This document shows positions 63,029-64,000 of a stretch of 64,000 nucleotides of DNA, piece after piece (position 1 is the first letter of the stretch; every line of letters starts with the position of its first letter). Origin of the DNA: Pseudochelatococcus lubricantis (lineage in GTDB: Bacteria > Pseudomonadota > Alphaproteobacteria > Rhizobiales > Beijerinckiaceae). The notes under the pieces are model-generated. The model was given only the letters and a program-made list of their open reading frames with translations, was not told where the DNA came from and did no database searches. A program made the position numbers and the translations under genes. The stretch covers positions 62,001-126,000 of the forward strand of contig NZ_JBHLXC010000002.1 of the NCBI RefSeq assembly GCF_042432495.1, read 5' to 3'.

Positions 63029-64000
63029 ATGAATGACGCGATCGTCCTCTTCGGCCATCCGGTGCCGCTGCTCCATGCCCTCGCGGGGGCGGGCGCGGCG
63101 GCCTTCGTGCTGCTCGCAGCCATCGCCGTGCAGCTCGCCGGGCTGGCGCGGGCGCGGCGCGAGGAGGCCTTCGCCGCCCACGAGCGGGCGCGGGAACTCG
63201 ACGCACGGCTGGCCGAGATGCGCGGCCTGCAGGCGCAGCTCACGGGCCGCATGCAGACCGTCGCCGAGGTGTTCGGCACGCGGCAGAACGATCTGGCGCG
63301 CTTCCTGTCCGAGCGGCTGGAGGGGCTGCAGCATCGTGTGGGGCAGAACCTCGACGCCTCCGCCAGGCATACGGCGGCTCATATCGCCAGCCTCAACGAA
63401 CGGCTTGCGCTCATCGACGCGGCGCAGAAGAACCTGTCCGAACTCTCCGGCCATGTCCTCGGGCTGAAGGATGTTCTCGCCAACAAACAGGCGCGCGGGG
63501 CCTTCGGGCAGGGGCGGATGGAGGCGATCGTCCGCGACGGCCTGCCGGCGAACGGCTATCGCTTCCAGCCCACGCTCGCCAACGGCAAGCGGCCGGACTG
63601 CCTCATCGACCTGCCGGGCGACCTGCCGCTCGCCGTCGATGCCAAGTTCCCGCTGGAGGGCCTCTCTGCCTTCCGCGAGGCGAACGACGGCGAGGCGAGG
63701 CGGCGCGCTGTCCAGCGCGTGCGCAACGACATCGGCTACCACATCCGCGAGGTCGCCGAAAAATACCTGCTGCCGGGGGAGACGCAGGACATCGCGCTGC
63801 TGTTCGTGCCCTCCGAGTCGATCTACGCCGACCTGCACGAGCATTTCGACGATCTGGTGCAGCGGGCGCACCGCGCGCGGGTGATCTTCGTCTCGCCCTC
63901 GCTGCTGACCATGGCGATCCAGCTCGTGCAGTCGCTGATCCGCGACACGCGCATGCGCGAGGAGGCGCGCGTCATCCAGTCGGAGGTCGGCCGCCTCGTC
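63029..64000 (+). CDS. rmuC: DNA recombination protein RmuC, 3' end outside the window
   Basis: 324 codons are visible and the frame is open to the last base. Short N-terminal hydrophobic helix (LLHALAGAGAAAFVLLAAIAVQLAG), then a coiled coil (REEAFAAHERARELDARLAEMRGLQAQLTGR), then the nuclease-like RmuC domain with RPDCLIDLPGDLPLAVDAKFPLEG, where D and the D-x-K are the PD-(D/E)xK-like residues, and IALLFVPSESIYADLHEH. Limits DNA inversions at small repeats in E. coli. ATG 63029 fits the family start. Confidence 0.92.
   Translation, partial: MNDAIVLFGHPVPLLHALAGAGAAAFVLLAAIAVQLAGLARARREEAFAAHERARELDARLAEMRGLQAQLTGRMQTVAEVFGTRQNDLARFLSERLEGLQHRVGQNLDASARHTAAHIASLNERLALIDAAQKNLSELSGHVLGLKDVLANKQARGAFGQGRMEAIVRDGLPANGYRFQPTLANGKRPDCLIDLPGDLPLAVDAKFPLEGLSAFREANDGEARRRAVQRVRNDIGYHIREVAEKYLLPGETQDIALLFVPSESIYADLHEHFDDLVQRAHRARVIFVSPSLLTMAIQLVQSLIRDTRMREEARVIQSEVGRLV

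Overview
The window comes from a GC-rich alphaproteobacterium, most likely a member of the Hyphomicrobiales (Rhizobiales). The evidence is a tiny aa3-type cytochrome oxidase subunit IV gene just before pntAA-pntAB-pntB, a divided three-gene transhydrogenase, the rplY-pth-ychF order, and two copies of an sRNA that looks like the rhizobial suhB/ar14 family. No tRNA, rRNA, integrase, transposase or CRISPR array was seen. Species cannot be decided from the sequence.

Layout. 1-16.4 kb is housekeeping: a lytic transglycosylase (5' end cut off by the window), an SGNH-like exported protein, the transhydrogenase operon flanked by two sRNA genes on opposite strands, a HisN-type phosphatase, an alpha/beta hydrolase, a small heat-shock protein with a possible RNA thermometer, and glutamate synthase gltB-gltD. 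16.6-39.5 kb is a nearly complete type III secretion system (T3SS): sctI-J-K-L-N-O-P-Q-R-S-T-U on the + strand; sctD divergent from a Crp-type regulator followed by sctE, sctF, sctW and a chaperone; sctG and a helical-repeat gene on the - strand; then sctC and sctV. It carries the needle trio SctE/SctF/SctG, which the symbiotic Rhc systems of rhizobia lack. It also has a very large SctD (834 aa) and a lipoprotein-type, GspD-like secretin. No translocator genes are visible.

39.5-46.8 kb looks like a sulfur/oxidative-stress segment: flavin reductase, 1-Cys peroxiredoxin and an FMN-dependent monooxygenase on the - strand. These are followed by a two-gene encapsulin operon: a shell protein with an internal cyclic-nucleotide-binding domain, and a cysteine desulfurase cargo with a disordered N-terminal tail of about 255 residues. 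46.9-51.9 kb is a TetR-controlled RND efflux pair. 52.0-57.6 kb is an Mrp/Mbh-type cation/H+ antiporter operon in which MrpA is broken into small genes and two antiporter-type subunits are fused into one 1030-residue protein. A 303-aa orphan gene at 58.0 kb, behind an AT-rich leader, is a candidate T3SS effector. The window ends with ychF, pth, rplY, a GNAT acetyltransferase, def and the 5' part of rmuC.

Base composition is strongly patterned. Very AT-rich islands of roughly 100-250 bp sit almost only at T3SS control regions, upstream of the encapsulin operon and upstream of the candidate effector. Housekeeping genes lack them. This suggests that these accessory modules share control by an AT-binding silencer.
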